Positions 34,297-44,941 are shown, counted from the stretch's first letter. The stretch: 64,000 nt of DNA from Mycolicibacterium parafortuitum (GCF_002086815.1 NZ_MVID01000036.1:1-64000), one strand, 5' to 3'. The notes: generated by a model not told the origin, from the letters alone. Made by a program: numbers and translations.

Positions 34297-35616
34297 GTGA
34301 CGCATGTCTCGTTGATGCACGGGTGGCTGCCGATGACCGTGCAGGTCCTCGCCGGGCTGGCCGTGGTGCTCGCGGTGGGCCGGCGGGCAGGGCGCTGGCG
34401 CAGGGTGTGGCTGCCCTGGTCGGCGTTGATCGGGGCATGCCTGGCCGCGGCGGTCTACGCCTACATCGAGTCCGCGGGCATCGCCGACGACAGCAATCCG
34501 GCACCGGTCACCCTGTGGCTGTGGATCGCGTTGTCGGGGTTGGCCGTCGGGATTCTGTTGTCCGGCTGGCGGGGCGCCCGGTGGGGATTGCGGGCGGTGT
34601 CGATGCTGGCCGTGCCGTTGTGCGTGCTGGCCGCGGCGCTGTCGCTGAACCTGTGGGTGGGCTACTTCCCCACCGCCGCCACGGCCTGGGACCAGCTCAC
34701 CGCGGGACCCGTTCCCGACCAGACCGATCCGGTCGCGGTCGCGTCGATGCAGAAGCGGCACGCGGTGCCGATCAAGGGCAGTGTGGTCCCGGTCGACATC
34801 CCGGACACCGCATCGGGTTTCAAACACCGGCAGGAGTTCGTGTATCTGCCGCCGGCCTGGTTCGCCGCCGACCCGCCGCCGGCACTGCCCGCGGTGATGA
34901 TGATCGGCGGCGAGTTCAACACCCCCGCCGACTGGCTGCGCGCGGGCGGGGCGATCAAGATCCTCGACGACTTCGCCGCCGCGCACGGCGGCTACGCACC
35001 GGTGTTCGTGTTCGCCGACCCGGGCGGCACGTTCAACAACGACACCGAGTGCGTGAACGGCCCGCGCGGGAACTCCGCCGATCATCTCGTCAAAGACGTT
35101 GTGCCGTATATCGAATCGCACTACGGCGTGAGCACGCGCCCGGCGGGCTGGGGTGTGGTGGGCTGGTCGATGGGTGGCACCTGCGCCGTCGACCTCGGGG
35201 TCATGCATCCAGACCTGTTCGGCGCGTTCGTCGACATCGCCGGTGACGCCGCACCCAATTCGGGCAACCAGAACGAAACCGTGCAGCGGCTTTTCGGCGG
35301 CAACAGCGCGGCGTACGTGGCGTTCGATCCGAGCGCGGTGATGACCGCACACGGCCCCTACTGGGGACTGACGGGCTGGTTCGCGGTCAACACGGCCGCA
35401 GGCGATCGTGGACCCAACGATCAGGCCCGCGCCGCCGACCAGCTGTGCGGCCTGGGTGCCCGCACGGGGATCGGATGTGCGGTCGTGCGCCAGCCCGGCA
35501 ACCACGACTGGCCGTTCGCGTCCAACGCGTTCGCGACCGCGTTGCCGTGGCTCGCAGGTTCGATCGGCACCCCCGGCGTTCCCCGGATCGGCTTCCCGCC
35601 GACGCTGCGCGGGTAA
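34297..35616 (+). CDS. Membrane-anchored esterase (antigen 85/esterase D-like fold)
   Basis: A 439-residue protein with four N-terminal membrane helices (about 10-28, 45-63, 72-90, 103-122) and a C-terminal alpha/beta hydrolase with nucleophile motif GWSMGG, in the context SHYGVSTRPAGWGVVGWSMG. A C-terminal histidine lies in PGNHDWPFASN. The arrangement matches Rv1639c of M. tuberculosis, next to lysX. The start is GTG 34297; CAGTCT (34284-34289) is a possible -10 placed 7 bases before it. ATG 34315 is an alternative. The substrate is unknown; a cell-envelope ester is likely given the family. Confidence 0.88.
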   Translation: MTHVSLMHGWLPMTVQVLAGLAVVLAVGRRAGRWRRVWLPWSALIGACLAAAVYAYIESAGIADDSNPAPVTLWLWIALSGLAVGILLSGWRGARWGLRAVSMLAVPLCVLAAALSLNLWVGYFPTAATAWDQLTAGPVPDQTDPVAVASMQKRHAVPIKGSVVPVDIPDTASGFKHRQEFVYLPPAWFAADPPPALPAVMMIGGEFNTPADWLRAGGAIKILDDFAAAHGGYAPVFVFADPGGTFNNDTECVNGPRGNSADHLVKDVVPYIESHYGVSTRPAGWGVVGWSMGGTCAVDLGVMHPDLFGAFVDIAGDAAPNSGNQNETVQRLFGGNSAAYVAFDPSAVMTAHGPYWGLTGWFAVNTAAGDRGPNDQARAADQLCGLGARTGIGCAVVRQPGNHDWPFASNAFATALPWLAGSIGTPGVPRIGFPPTLRG

Positions 35617-35619
35617 CGT
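35614..35619 (+). promoter_or_regulatory. -10 element overlapping the esterase stop codon
   Basis: TAACGT starts with the TAA stop of the esterase gene and ends 6 bases before the ATG at 35626, an ideal leaderless spacing. Confidence 0.5.
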
Positions 35620-35625
35620 GGGGCC

Positions 35626-35883
35626 ATGCCGGACGAACCCACCGCCGAGCCCTCCGCGCCGGTCGACACCGGGTACACCGCCGACGGCGTCCCGACGTTC
35701 GACTCGGTGCGCGAGAAGATCGAGACGCGCTACACGACCTCGATCGGTGCGGCCGAACTCGACGCCGAGACCGTCGAGGGCCGCACGATCGAGGAGCAGT
35801 ACGACGCGCGACAACGCGCCGCCGCCGAACGCCTGGCCCAGATCCGCGAGTCGATGACCCAGAAGCCCGAGACCGGTCAGTAG
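35626..35883 (+). CDS. Small conserved hypothetical protein
   Basis: An 85-residue acidic protein with a disordered N terminus (MPDEPTAEPSAPVDTG) and a long charged helix (about 40-80, EGRTIEEQYDARQRAAAERL). No signal or membrane segment. Codon use matches its neighbours. The function is unknown; similar small proteins occur beside lysX/uvrA in other mycobacteria. The start codon is set by the TAACGT hexamer 6 bases upstream. Confidence 0.75.
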   Translation: MPDEPTAEPSAPVDTGYTADGVPTFDSVREKIETRYTTSIGAAELDAETVEGRTIEEQYDARQRAAAERLAQIRESMTQKPETGQ

Positions 35884-35930
35884 TCGCTCTTCGGCGGGGC
35901 TGTCGGGGTGACCCGGTACGTTCTGCGTCC

Positions 35931-37118
35931 ATGGGGTCTGTGCGGTCCTTCTCCACCGACGAGCGGCGTGCCCGGCTGGCCAGACGTCACCACCTGGCGC
36001 CCGGCGCGGACCCCGCCGCGTCGATCGGTGCCGTCACGGCGGGACTGGTCGGGCTGCACGCCACCGACCCGTCGACGCCGTACCTGTCACTGTGGGCGCG
36101 GCTGCCCGGGTTCACCACCGCCGATCTGAACTCCGAACTCTACCAACGGCGTTCGGTGGTCAAGCAGCTCGCGATGCGGCGCACGCTGTGGCTGGTGCAC
36201 CGCGACGACCTGGCCGCGATCCAGTCCACGGCCGCCGACCGGGTCGCGGCCAACGAGACGCGCAGGCTGGCCGCCGACGTGGCGCGGGCCGGGGTCGCCG
36301 CCGACGGGCACGTGTGGCTGGAGACCGCGTGCGCTGCGGTCGAGCGCCACCTGCGCGACCACGGGCCGTGCTCGGCGCGGGACCTGCGGGAGGCGCTGCC
36401 GGAGCTGACCGGGACCTACGATCCGGCCCCCGGCAAGTCCTACGGCGGGCAGGGCCACCTCGCACCCCGGGTGTTGACCGTGCTGTCGGCGCGCGGCCGG
36501 ATCGTGCGCGGCCCCAACGACGGCGGATGGACGGCATCGCGCCCGCTGTGGGCGGCGGCCGACCAGTGGCTGCCCGGCACCGAACCGACGGGTCCGGACG
36601 ACGCCCGCGCGGCGTTGGTCCGGCGGTGGCTGTACGCGTTCGGTCCGGCGACCGTCACCGACCTCAAATGGTGGTTCGGGACCACCCTCGGCTGGGCGCG
36701 CCAGGCCCTCGCCGAGGTCGGGGCGGTCGAGGTCGAGTTGGCGGACAGCCGTGACGGCAGCCCCGGGTACGTCCTGCCCGGCGACGACACCGCGGAACCG
36801 GCCGTCGAACCGTGGTGCGCACTGCTGCCCGGTCTGGATGTGACCGTGATGGGGTGGTTCGACCGGGACTGGTACCTGGGTGCGCACCGGTCCCAGGTGT
36901 TCGACCGCAACGGCAATGCGGGCCCGACCGTGTGGGTGGACGGCAGGGTTGTCGGGGCGTGGCGTCAGGACGCCGACGGGCACGTGGAGTTGCTGCTGCT
37001 GGAGAAGGTGGGCGGGGCGGCCGGGCGGGAGCTGAAGGCGCGCGCCGCGGAGCTCACGGCGTGGCTGGGCGGGGTGCGGGTCAGCCCGCGGTTCCCGTCA
37101 CCGCTGAGCAAGTGCTAG
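35931..37118 (+). CDS. Winged-helix DNA-binding protein (AlkZ/HTH_42 family)
   Basis: A 395-residue protein of the HTH_42/DUF1006 family, which includes AlkZ-type DNA glycosylases. Tandem winged-helix region with ERRARLARRHHLAP, AVTAGLVGLHATDPSTPYLSL and KQLAMRRTLWLVHRDD, then a C-terminal beta domain (GWFDRDWYLGAHRSQVFDRNG). The catalytic Gln-x-Gln of AlkZ is not seen; the equivalent stretch reads LHATD, so this is a different subclass and glycosylase activity is unproven. TACGTT ends 8 bases before the ATG. It is convergent with the acetyltransferase (4-base overlap) and near uvrA, fitting a repair role but not proving it. Confidence 0.85.
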   Translation: MGSVRSFSTDERRARLARRHHLAPGADPAASIGAVTAGLVGLHATDPSTPYLSLWARLPGFTTADLNSELYQRRSVVKQLAMRRTLWLVHRDDLAAIQSTAADRVAANETRRLAADVARAGVAADGHVWLETACAAVERHLRDHGPCSARDLREALPELTGTYDPAPGKSYGGQGHLAPRVLTVLSARGRIVRGPNDGGWTASRPLWAAADQWLPGTEPTGPDDARAALVRRWLYAFGPATVTDLKWWFGTTLGWARQALAEVGAVEVELADSRDGSPGYVLPGDDTAEPAVEPWCALLPGLDVTVMGWFDRDWYLGAHRSQVFDRNGNAGPTVWVDGRVVGAWRQDADGHVELLLLEKVGGAAGRELKARAAELTAWLGGVRVSPRFPSPLSKC

Positions 37119-37621
37119 TCGAAACTCTTCTGCAGCAGGATGGTGTCCAGCCACCGGTCGTGCTTGAAGCCGACCCGCACCAGACGGCCCGCGTCGGTGA
37201 AGCCGCGCCGCCGGTGCAGTGTCAACGAGCCGTCGGCGTCGGCGTCGACCACCACCGCGATCATCTGGCGCACCCCGACCTGGCCGCACCACGCGATCAG
37301 CCCGTCGAGCAGCGCGCCGCCGACACCGCGGCCGAGGGCGTCAGGTGCGACGTAGACCGAGTCCTCCACGGTGAACCGGTAGGCCGGCCGGGTCTTCCAC
37401 GGCGCGCAGTACGCGTAGCCGGCCACCGCACCGTCGAGGGTGGCCACCAGGTAGGGCAATCCGGCCGCGGTCACGGCGTCGATCCGCCGCAGTATCTCGT
37501 CGCGCGTCGGCGGTTCGACCTCGAACGTCGCGACGCCCGACGTCACGTAGTGCGCGTAGATCGCACAGATCGCGTCGGCGTCGTCCGGGGTGGCGGCCCG
37601 CACGGTCACGGGGTCGGCCAT
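37115..37621 (-). CDS. GNAT acetyltransferase (phosphinothricin acetyltransferase-like)
   Basis: A 168-residue GNAT enzyme. Start TVRAATPDDADAICAIYAHYV, the Pat/Bar-type block GYAYCAPWKTRPAYRFTVEDSVYV, acetyl-CoA loop GRGVGGALLDGLI and C-terminal LHRRRGFTDAGRLVRVGFK, with WLDTILLQKS, are typical of PAT-like N-acetyltransferases (MddA/Pat). The natural substrate may be methionine sulfone/sulfoximine-type amino acids; the true substrate is unknown. It starts 3 bases after the uvrA stop, so it is probably cotranscribed with uvrA. Confidence 0.9.
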   Translation of the reverse strand: MADPVTVRAATPDDADAICAIYAHYVTSGVATFEVEPPTRDEILRRIDAVTAAGLPYLVATLDGAVAGYAYCAPWKTRPAYRFTVEDSVYVAPDALGRGVGGALLDGLIAWCGQVGVRQMIAVVVDADADGSLTLHRRRGFTDAGRLVRVGFKHDRWLDTILLQKSFD

Positions 37622-37624
37622 CGC

Positions 37625-40534
<2,910 letters not shown>

Positions 40535-40548
40535 CGATGCCCTTTCTG

Positions 40549-40602
40549 GTTTGCAAACTCAGCCCACATTCCGTGCGGTGGGCGCAGTACAGACCCATGC
40601 TA
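40549..40602 (-). promoter_or_regulatory. uvrA promoter region with short palindrome
   Basis: A -10-like TAGCAT at 40597-40602 would give a leader of about 55 bases. GTTTGCAAAC (40549-40558) is a perfect 10-base palindrome near the ribosome binding site. The rest of the 150-base gap to the divergent hydrolase gene holds only that gene's own start. Confidence 0.4.
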
Positions 40603-40682
40603 GGTCCGACCACCGACAAGTCCCCTCCCGAGATTGGCCACAGGTTTCTCCCAGGCCTCGCCGACGCGCGCGAGCAGGGAAG

Positions 40683-40688
40683 TAACGT
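40683..40688 (+). promoter_or_regulatory. -10 element of the MBL hydrolase gene
   Basis: TAACGT ends 8 bases before ATG 40697. No Shine-Dalgarno is seen, which suggests a leaderless mRNA starting at the ATG. Confidence 0.45.
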
Positions 40689-40696
40689 GAGTGACC

Positions 40697-41374
40697 ATGA
40701 CCACCGCCGACGACAACTACACCGGCCACGTCGAGCCGCGGAAAGCGGCCCGCCGGGTGCTGCCCGGCGCCTCGATCGTCAAGGTGTCGGTGGGCCCGAT
40801 GGACAACAACGCCTACCTCGTCACGTGTTCCCAGACCGGCGAGACGCTACTCATCGACGCCGCCAACGATGCGGCGCTCCTGCTCGAGCTGATCGAGCGT
40901 TACGCGCCGACGCTGTCGCTGATCGTGACCAGTCACCAGCACCAGGACCACTGGCTGGCGCTCCAGGAGGTGGCCGCCTCGACCGGCGCGCCGACCGCCG
41001 CCCACAGCCTCGACGCCGGGGCACTGCCCGTGACTCCGGACCGGCTGCTGGCCGGCGGTGACACGGTCACCATCGGTGAGCTGACCTTCGACGTGATCCA
41101 CCTGCGCGGCCACACCCCCGGCTCGGTCGCCCTGGCGCTGCGCGGCCCGGCCACCGACGACCGGGTGCACCTGTTCACCGGCGACTGCCTGTTTCCCGGC
41201 GGCGTCGGCAAGACCTGGAAGGAAGGAGACTTCGAACAACTCCTCGGCGACGTGACCAGCCGGGTGTTCGACGTCTTCTCCGATTCAACCGTCGTGTATC
41301 CAGGGCACGGCGACGATACGACGCTCGGGACCGAACGCCCGCATCTCGGCGAATGGCGCGAGCGCGGTTGGTGA
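40697..41374 (+). CDS. Metallo-beta-lactamase-fold hydrolase (glyoxalase II-like)
   Basis: A 225-residue MBL-fold enzyme. Metal ligands are visible in TSHQHQDHW (H-x-H-x-D-H), RGHTPGSVAL, FTGDCLFPGG and YPGHGDDTTLG, a complete dinuclear set. The family hydrolyses thioesters or related bonds; the substrate is unknown. M. tuberculosis Rv1637c is the counterpart beside uvrA. The start could also be GTG 40691, but the TAACGT hexamer favours ATG 40697. It precedes the aldolase gene by 35 bases. Confidence 0.92.
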   Translation: MTTADDNYTGHVEPRKAARRVLPGASIVKVSVGPMDNNAYLVTCSQTGETLLIDAANDAALLLELIERYAPTLSLIVTSHQHQDHWLALQEVAASTGAPTAAHSLDAGALPVTPDRLLAGGDTVTIGELTFDVIHLRGHTPGSVALALRGPATDDRVHLFTGDCLFPGGVGKTWKEGDFEQLLGDVTSRVFDVFSDSTVVYPGHGDDTTLGTERPHLGEWRERGW

Positions 41375-41409
41375 CCCGCCGTTAATCGAAAGAAATCAGG
41401 AAAGGGATC

Positions 41410-42312
41410 ATGAGCAGCGATCAGTACAACAAGGCGCGCAGTGGCGCCGGCTTCATTGCCGCGCTGGACCAGAGCGGGGGAAGCACGCCCAAGGCGCTGA
41501 AGCTCTACGGGATCGCCGAGGACGCGTACTCCAGCGACGCTGGTGAAGTCGACGACGCGGCGATGTTCGACATGGTGCATCAGATGCGCACTCGCATCAT
41601 CACCAGCCCGAGCTTCGACGGCGAGCGCATCCTCGGGGCGATCCTCTTCGAGGACACGATGGACCGCCAGATCGAGGGCCGCGACACCGCGGACTACCTG
41701 TGGAACGTCAAGCAGATCGTGCCGTTCCTGAAGGTGGACAAGGGCCTTGCCGAGGAGAAGGACGGCGCCCAGGTCATGAAGCCGATTCCCGGCCTCGACG
41801 ATCTGCTGGCGCGCGCCAAGGACAAGGGTGTGTTCGGCACCAAGATGCGCTCGGTCGTCAAGCTGCCCGGCGCCGGTCTCGACGAGGTCGTCGCCCAGCA
41901 GTTCGAGGTCGGCAAGCAGATCCTGGCCGCCGGCCTGGTGCCGATCATCGAGCCCGAGGTCGACATCCACAGCCCCGAGAAGGCCAAGGCCGAGGATCAG
42001 CTCAAGGCCGCGATCCTCAAGGAACTGGACGGTCTCGCCGACGACCAGGCCGTGATGCTCAAGCTCACGCTGCCCGACGTCGACAACCACTATCGCGAGC
42101 TCGTCGAGCATCCGAAGGTGCTGCGGGTGGTGGCGCTGTCCGGTGGCTACAACCGCGAGCAGGCGTGCGACAAGCTCGCCGCCAACCAGGGTGTCATCGC
42201 CAGCTTCTCGCGGGCGCTGACGGAGGGCCTGACCGCCCAGCAGAGCGACGACGAGTTCGACGCCGCGCTGGACGCCGCGATCACCGCGATCGCGAAGGCC
42301 TCCGCTTCCTGA
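41410..42312 (+). CDS. Class I fructose-bisphosphate aldolase
   Basis: A 300-residue class I (Schiff-base) aldolase of the bacterial FbaB/FDA type. Schiff-base Lys218 lies in AVMLKLTLPD, with Glu181 in VPIIEPEVDIHSPEK and the N-terminal SGAGFIAALDQSGGSTPKAL phosphate-binding region. It cleaves fructose-1,6-bisphosphate in glycolysis/gluconeogenesis without a metal. Many mycobacteria also have a class II enzyme elsewhere. The ribosome binding site is AGGAAAGGG. The stop is followed by a tandem repeat and a strong terminator. Confidence 0.95.
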   Translation: MSSDQYNKARSGAGFIAALDQSGGSTPKALKLYGIAEDAYSSDAGEVDDAAMFDMVHQMRTRIITSPSFDGERILGAILFEDTMDRQIEGRDTADYLWNVKQIVPFLKVDKGLAEEKDGAQVMKPIPGLDDLLARAKDKGVFGTKMRSVVKLPGAGLDEVVAQQFEVGKQILAAGLVPIIEPEVDIHSPEKAKAEDQLKAAILKELDGLADDQAVMLKLTLPDVDNHYRELVEHPKVLRVVALSGGYNREQACDKLAANQGVIASFSRALTEGLTAQQSDDEFDAALDAAITAIAKASAS

Positions 42313-42340
42313 TCCGGGGCCTCCTGATCCGGGGCCTCCT
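42309..42340 (+). repeat. Tandem 15-base repeat giving three in-frame stop codons
   Basis: CTGATCCGGGGCCTC occurs twice in a row (42309-42323 and 42324-42338) directly across the aldolase stop. Since 15 is a multiple of three, the TGA recurs in frame: TGA at 42310, 42325 and 42340. It looks like a recent slippage duplication of the gene end. Confidence 0.85.
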
Positions 42341-42359
42341 GACACAGGGGCGCTGACAT

Positions 42360-42402
42360 GCGAAAACCCTGGGTCGGCTGCGGCCGGCCCAGGGTTTTTC
42401 GC
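42360..42402. terminator. Bidirectional intrinsic terminator between aldolase and Usp genes
   Basis: The arm CCCTGGG (42367-42373) pairs with CCCAGGG (42388-42394); pairing continues inward through TCGGC/GCCGG to a 4-base loop TGCG. On the plus strand the stem is preceded by GCGAAAA and followed by TTTTTCGC, so both strands carry a T run after the stem. It serves the convergent aldolase (plus) and Usp (minus) genes. Confidence 0.92.
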
Positions 42403-42415
42403 GTGTTGTGCCCTG

Positions 42416-42859
42416 TCAGGAGGTGTGCACGATGAGCACGTCGGTCTTGGACCGCCGTGCCACATTCGCGGGCACCGATCCGAGCAGGCGTCCGGCGATC
42501 GTGCTCAAGCCGACGTTGCCGACGACGAGCAGGTCCGCCTTGACCTCTTCGGCCAGTTCGACTAGCGCGTCGACGGGTGCCCCGACAACAGCCTTCTCCT
42601 CGATGTTCTGGGCTCCGGCGGCCTTGGCCCGGTCCCGCGCCTCACGCAGGATCGCGTAGATCGGCGCGTTGCCGGACATCTTGTAGCCCTCGTCCTTGAG
42701 GACGTCGGCCGCGCGCGCATCCTCGTTCTGCGGGAAGTAGGCCGTCGCGACGACGAGCCTCGCGTTCGCGCCTGCCGCGATCTGACCGGCGCGGTCCACG
42801 GCACGCAACGACGAATCAGATCCGTCTGTACCAACCACCACCGTCTGATAGCCGGTCAT
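42416..42859 (-). CDS. Universal stress protein, cAMP-binding Rv1636 type
   Basis: A 147-residue single-domain Usp, MTGYQTVVVGTDGSDSSLRAV, with ligand-binding motif GNVGLSTIAGRLLGSVPANVA near the C terminus (the G-2x-G-9x-G(S/A) pattern). The close family member Rv1636 (TB15.3) of M. tuberculosis is known to bind cAMP; this length and context agree. ATG 42859 is set by GGGAGG with 6-base spacing. TACTGT at 42897-42902 is a possible -10. Confidence 0.93.
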   Translation of the reverse strand: MTGYQTVVVGTDGSDSSLRAVDRAGQIAAGANARLVVATAYFPQNEDARAADVLKDEGYKMSGNAPIYAILREARDRAKAAGAQNIEEKAVVGAPVDALVELAEEVKADLLVVGNVGLSTIAGRLLGSVPANVARRSKTDVLIVHTS

Positions 42860-42963
42860 CAATATCCTCCCAGTGTCGGTTGCAACGCCAACGGAGACAG
42901 TAACCCGCTCAGCGCCGAACATGGGTGCGATTCACCACACATCGAAGGCTTTTACCCAGGATC

Positions 42964-42979
42964 CGTGTGCTGAACCACG
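42964..42979 (-). promoter_or_regulatory. Possible CRP-type site upstream of the Usp gene
   Basis: CGTGGTTCAGCACACG on the minus strand has CGTG and CACG arms with 8 bases between, matching the outer parts of the mycobacterial CRP consensus (YGTGA-N6-TCACR) but missing the inner A and T. Its centre is about 80 bases upstream of the predicted transcription start. Tentative. Confidence 0.35.
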
Positions 42980-43053
42980 ATCAAGATCACTCGATCGCAC
43001 GGACGTGACGCCGGGTACACGACGGCGCAAAGTGATGCTGCGGCAAGAAAACT

Positions 43054-43079
43054 GGCTCGCCGTTGGCGACGGCCGAGCC
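43054..43079 (-). terminator. Intrinsic terminator after the degenerate region
   Basis: On the minus strand GGCTCG(G)CCGT pairs with ACGGCGAGCC (one bulged base, 5-base loop) and is followed by AGTTTTCTTG. It lies 5 bases past the TGA at 43085-43087, the stop of the last open frame in the degenerate stretch, and may also end the cutinase transcript. Confidence 0.65.
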
Positions 43080-43084
43080 ACGGA

Positions 43085-43475
43085 TCACATGGCCTCGCCG
43101 AGATCTTCCGGCCGTGCGACGGCAACCGCGTGTTCGTCGGGCGTGGCGGCCATCGTCGGCATCGGCAGGGTCGCGGGCAGGCAACGGCACACCGGCCGGC
43201 GCGTCACCGGACGGGACAGCGGGAATCGGCGGTGACCCCCGCGACAGGCACGACCGGACCCGGACGGCCGGATGCGAGTCCGAGGACCGGTGCCTCTCCG
43301 GCGACCGGCGGGGCGGACCGCGGTTCCTCCGGTGGCGCGGCGGAAACAGGTTCTGCAGCAAGGAATCTGTGGCGGGTATGGCAGGCGACGCCCCAATCGC
43401 GGCATCATCGCCAGGCAGAGCATCCCCGGGGTGGGTTCGACGGAGACGCCGAGAAGTGTTGCCCCAGAGGAGGTC
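43085..43475 (-). pseudogene. Degenerate Pro/Ala-rich coding region, frame-shifted
   Basis: No single frame reads well, but successive minus-strand frames do. GDDAAIGASPAIPATDSLLQ comes first, then EPVSAAPPEEPRSAPPVAGE in a second frame, PPIPAVPSGDAPAGVPLPA back in the first, and VAVARPEDLGEAM with a TGA in a third. A terminator follows the final stop. The simplest reading is a decayed gene for a Pro/Ala-rich exported or low-complexity protein, or a lost C-terminal extension of the adjacent cutinase. No start codon can be assigned. Alternatives are sequencing error or non-coding DNA with GC-driven composition. Confidence 0.35.
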
Positions 43476-43480
43476 TACAG

Positions 43481-44158
43481 TCAGCTCTGGGTGCCGAGCA
43501 CCCGCCCGGCGACATACGTCGCCGCCTCGTTGACCATGCCGTTCCACGGATACGCGAAGTGGGCGAAGAAGTTGTTACCCGACGAGCAGTACGGATCGCC
43601 CGGGGCACACAGGTCGATGGTCCTGGAACCGTACAGCGGGCTGATCTTCGTCAGCGGCCCCAGGGTCGACACATCGCGCGACGGATTGCCGAACACCGCA
43701 ATCGCCGCAACATGATTGACCATGGTGTCCGGCAGCGGCGCGGGCTTGAAGAACCAGATGACCCGGTTGCCGATCGTGATCAGGTCGATCACCCCGGCGC
43801 CCTGGGACATTCCGCCGAGCACGATCTTCGTCTTCGGGCAGATCGCGGCGACGTACTGGACGTGCTTGTTCGCGTCGACGGCGCCCTGACTGGTGGACTT
43901 CGGGAAGTTCCAGCTCGCCGGATAGTTGACGGCGTACACCGACACCGTCTTGCCGGGCAGGCGCTTCTTCAGCGCGGTGACGAACTGCCGCCCGGTGAAG
44001 CCGATGCCAGGTTTGTCGGCGGTGCCCCGCGCGAAGACCACCTCGACATCCGGGCAGGATGCGGCTTCAGCAACGGGAGCACGGACGGTGGCGAACGACA
44101 GGGCCCACGCTGTCACCACCGCTACACCGAGGAGACGGGCAACCTGGCGTGCGAGCAC
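43481..44158 (-). CDS. Secreted cutinase-family serine esterase
   Basis: A 225-residue exported hydrolase: signal peptide about 1-33 (LLGVAVVTAWALSFATVRAPVAEA), then the cutinase domain starting ASCPDVEVVFARGT. Catalytic Ser lies in VLGGMSQGAGV, Asp in CAPGDPYC, and His in FFAHFAYPWNGM. Cysteines at SCPD/ICPK and the DLCAPGDPYC pair fit the two conserved disulfides. It probably cleaves lipids or envelope esters outside the membrane. The start is GTG 44158; the short palindrome TGACAACGCTGTCA (44161-44174) lies directly before it. Confidence 0.92.
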   Translation of the reverse strand: MLARQVARLLGVAVVTAWALSFATVRAPVAEAASCPDVEVVFARGTADKPGIGFTGRQFVTALKKRLPGKTVSVYAVNYPASWNFPKSTSQGAVDANKHVQYVAAICPKTKIVLGGMSQGAGVIDLITIGNRVIWFFKPAPLPDTMVNHVAAIAVFGNPSRDVSTLGPLTKISPLYGSRTIDLCAPGDPYCSSGNNFFAHFAYPWNGMVNEAATYVAGRVLGTQS

Positions 44159-44160
44159 CT

Positions 44161-44174
44161 GACAACGCTGTCAC
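44161..44174 (-). promoter_or_regulatory. Palindrome abutting the cutinase start codon
   Basis: TGACA-ACGC-TGTCA, a perfect 5-4-5 inverted repeat ending 2 bases before the GTG start. It is in a position to act as an operator. The regulator is unknown. Confidence 0.35.
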
Positions 44175-44232
44175 AATTTCAGCAAATCTGAACCGTCCCG
44201 CGATCCAATGGTGATCCAACGGTTGCGAATCC

Positions 44233-44259
44233 GTGTCGGATCGCCGGTGTCCGACACCG
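44233..44259. terminator. Overlapping inverted repeats downstream of the SMR pair
   Basis: GTGTCGGA (44233-44240) pairs with TCCGACAC (44250-44257) across a 9-base loop; CGGTGTCCGACACCG (44245-44259) is itself a perfect 7-1-7 palindrome. The structure sits 36-62 bases past the stop of the second SMR gene. There is no T tract, so it may be a weak terminator or an operator for the cutinase. Confidence 0.4.
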
Positions 44260-44294
44260 CCGGCATGTGGATAATCCGCCGACTCCTTCACAAA

Positions 44295-44618
44295 TCAATG
44301 GTTGGCGCCGAGTTCGACGAGCAGCACGCCGACGGCGATCAACGCGATTCCGCCCAGCATCGTCCGGGTCAGCGGCTCGCCGAACAGCACCCGCGACATC
44401 ACCGCCGTCAGGGCCACTCCGGCGGCGGCCCAGATGCCGTACGCGACGCCCAGTGGAATTCCGTGTCGCAGCGTGCCCCACAACAGGGTGAACGCCAGCA
44501 TGTAACCGACGACGACCACGGCGTAGAAGGAGACGCCTCCGCGGGCGGCCACCCTCAGCGCCAAGGTTCCGGCGACCTCGCTGACGATGGCCGCGACGAG
44601 GAGGAGGTAGCCGATCAT
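44295..44618 (-). CDS. SMR-family efflux protein, second subunit of a pair
   Basis: A 107-residue small multidrug resistance protein with four membrane helices. The essential membrane Glu lies in the first helix (LLVAAIVSEVAGTLALR, about residue 14), and the GIPLGVAYGIWAAAGVALTA block is diagnostic. The ATG overlaps the upstream SMR stop by 4 bases (ATGA). Paired SMR genes usually form heterodimers (EbrAB/YkkCD type). The sequence resembles drug/Qac-type SMRs more than guanidinium exporters. Confidence 0.92.
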   Translation of the reverse strand: MIGYLLLVAAIVSEVAGTLALRVAARGGVSFYAVVVVGYMLAFTLLWGTLRHGIPLGVAYGIWAAAGVALTAVMSRVLFGEPLTRTMLGGIALIAVGVLLVELGANH

Positions 44619-44941
44619 TCGTGGTCCACGCGAGAGCCGTTCTCCACCAGGACGACGCCGCCGATGATGCAGGCCAGCCCGAGGACCATCACCGCGGTCA
44701 GCGCCTCGCCGAACACGATCGCGGACAGCACCGCGGTCAGCGCCACCCCGGCGGCACCCCAAATCCCGTATGCCACACCGAGGGCCATGCCACGGCGCAG
44801 CACGAGCGCCAGCAGCACGAACGATGCGAGATAACCGAACACCACCACGGCGTACAGCGCGGGAACGGTCGCCGAACCCTTCAACGACAGCGTCGCCGCG
44901 ACCTCACTGCAGATCGCCAGACCGAGCAGCAGCCAGGTCAC
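44615..44941 (-). CDS. SMR-family efflux protein, first subunit of a pair
   Basis: A 108-residue four-helix SMR protein: Glu in LLLGLAICSEVAATLSLK (about residue 13) and GMALGVAYGIWGAAGVALTA. I chose GTG 44941, which gives the standard short N terminus. It overlaps the second SMR gene. A tRNA-Cys gene lies 108 bases upstream on the same strand. I looked for a guanidine riboswitch in that gap and found no convincing one. Confidence 0.92.
   Translation of the reverse strand: MTWLLLGLAICSEVAATLSLKGSATVPALYAVVVFGYLASFVLLALVLRRGMALGVAYGIWGAAGVALTAVLSAIVFGEALTAVMVLGLACIIGGVVLVENGSRVDHE

Noticed and set aside
40535..40696. LexA/SOS box controlling uvrA
   Set aside because: No TCGAAC-N4-GTTCGA-like site is present; the only palindrome is GTTTGCAAAC, which does not match.
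43130..44191. Plus-strand 353-codon open frame over the cutinase gene
   Set aside because: It is the shadow of the cutinase and degenerate region; the cutinase on the minus strand has a signal peptide and full catalytic motifs.
44161..44220. MtrA-type binding repeats before the cutinase
   Set aside because: TGTGACAGCG and TTGTCAGGTG resemble each other only weakly; I kept only the short palindrome.
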